This document shows positions 5,724 through 5,792 of a stretch of DNA of 5,792 bases, piece after piece. Location: NCBI GenBank assembly GCA_030612185.1, contig JAUWOI010000302.1:1-5792 (forward strand), written 5' to 3'. Both the position numbers and the translations under genes were made by a program. Numbering within the stretch: position 1 is the first letter of the stretch; each line of letters opens with the position of its first letter. This DNA comes from Anaerolineae bacterium (GTDB taxonomy: Bacteria; Chloroflexota; Anaerolineae; B4-G1). The notes beneath the pieces were generated by a model. It was given only the letters and a program-made list of their open reading frames with translations, was not told where the DNA came from and made no database searches.

Positions 5724-5744
5724 TCTCCATCCTCCATTCCCCAC
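5703..5744 (-). repeat. heptamer ATGGAGA repeat at hisH/hisA junction
   Basis: There are six consecutive 7-bp units on the plus strand: TCTCCAT (5703), TCCCTAT (5710), TCTCCAT (5717), TCTCCAT (5724), CCTCCAT (5731) and TCCCCAC (5738). The coding-strand consensus is ATGGAGA. The array contains the hisA ribosome site, its start codon and its first codons. Each full unit carries both an ATG and a GGAG, and ATGs at 5737, 5730 and 5723 cover all three frames. Confidence 0.8.
5731..5735 (-). promoter_or_regulatory. hisA ribosome binding site, inside the heptamer array
   Basis: GGAGG on the minus strand is 7 nt before the ATG at 5723. It supports that start over the upstream GTG at 5744, and it is itself a variant repeat unit. 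Confidence 0.65.
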
Positions 5745-5748
5745 TCTG

Positions 5749-5792
5749 TCATTCTACACGCTCCACGAAGTTTTTCAAGATGTGCAATCCCA
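5749..5792 (-). CDS. hisH: imidazole glycerol phosphate synthase, glutaminase subunit (C-terminal end only)
   Basis: The minus-strand frame entering from the right edge reads GLHILKNFVERVE and then TGA. HisH proteins usually end in a G-L-x-(I/L)-L-x-N-F motif, and hisH usually lies directly upstream of hisA, so this is most likely the last 13 codons of hisH. HisH supplies ammonia from glutamine to HisF. The catalytic Cys-His-Glu triad lies outside the window, so the call rests on the tail motif and gene order alone. Confidence 0.72.
   Translation of the reverse strand, partial: GLHILKNFVERVE

Overview
The window is a GC-rich bacterial stretch in which every gene supported here lies on the minus strand. 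Read in the direction of transcription (right to left), the order is hisH (last codons only), hisA, a small cysteine-rich C_GCAxxG_C_C-type gene, hisF, hisI, hisE, a long HAD-superfamily hydrolase, and purH. This is a histidine biosynthesis cluster that runs into a purine gene. Separate hisI and hisE genes, heptanucleotide repeats at gene junctions, and the codon and GC style would fit Chloroflexota (Anaerolineae-like). That placement is an inference of modest confidence, because no marker gene is present.

The genes form one metabolic block. HisI and HisE open and hydrolyse the phosphoribosyl-ATP intermediates, HisA isomerises ProFAR to PRFAR, and HisH-HisF converts PRFAR plus glutamine into imidazole glycerol phosphate and AICAR. 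PurH then takes AICAR, the by-product of that step, to IMP. The HAD protein is translationally coupled to hisE by an ATGA overlap. It is a candidate for a phosphatase step, possibly histidinol phosphate, but its substrate cannot be read from the sequence.

Layout: 1-73 holds a good minus-strand sigma70-type promoter for a gene beyond the left edge. purH fills 74-1612. A 93-bp spacer separates it from the HAD gene (1706-2926). The HAD gene, hisE and hisI overlap in series, and hisF sits 9 bp upstream of hisI. A low-GC segment (about 4323-4958) carries the C_GCAxxG_C_C gene and two inverted repeats, and breaks hisA from hisF. hisA occupies 4959-5723, and the hisH tail ends at 5749.

The most unusual content is small-scale repeat DNA that has become part of proteins. 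Heptamer repeats supply start codons and terminal residues at the hisH/hisA and hisF/hisI junctions. A 7-bp-stem hairpin element lies in frame inside hisA. A triplicated 12-mer encodes a charged insert in PurH. I see no CRISPR array, tRNA, rRNA, transposase or wholly new multi-gene system.
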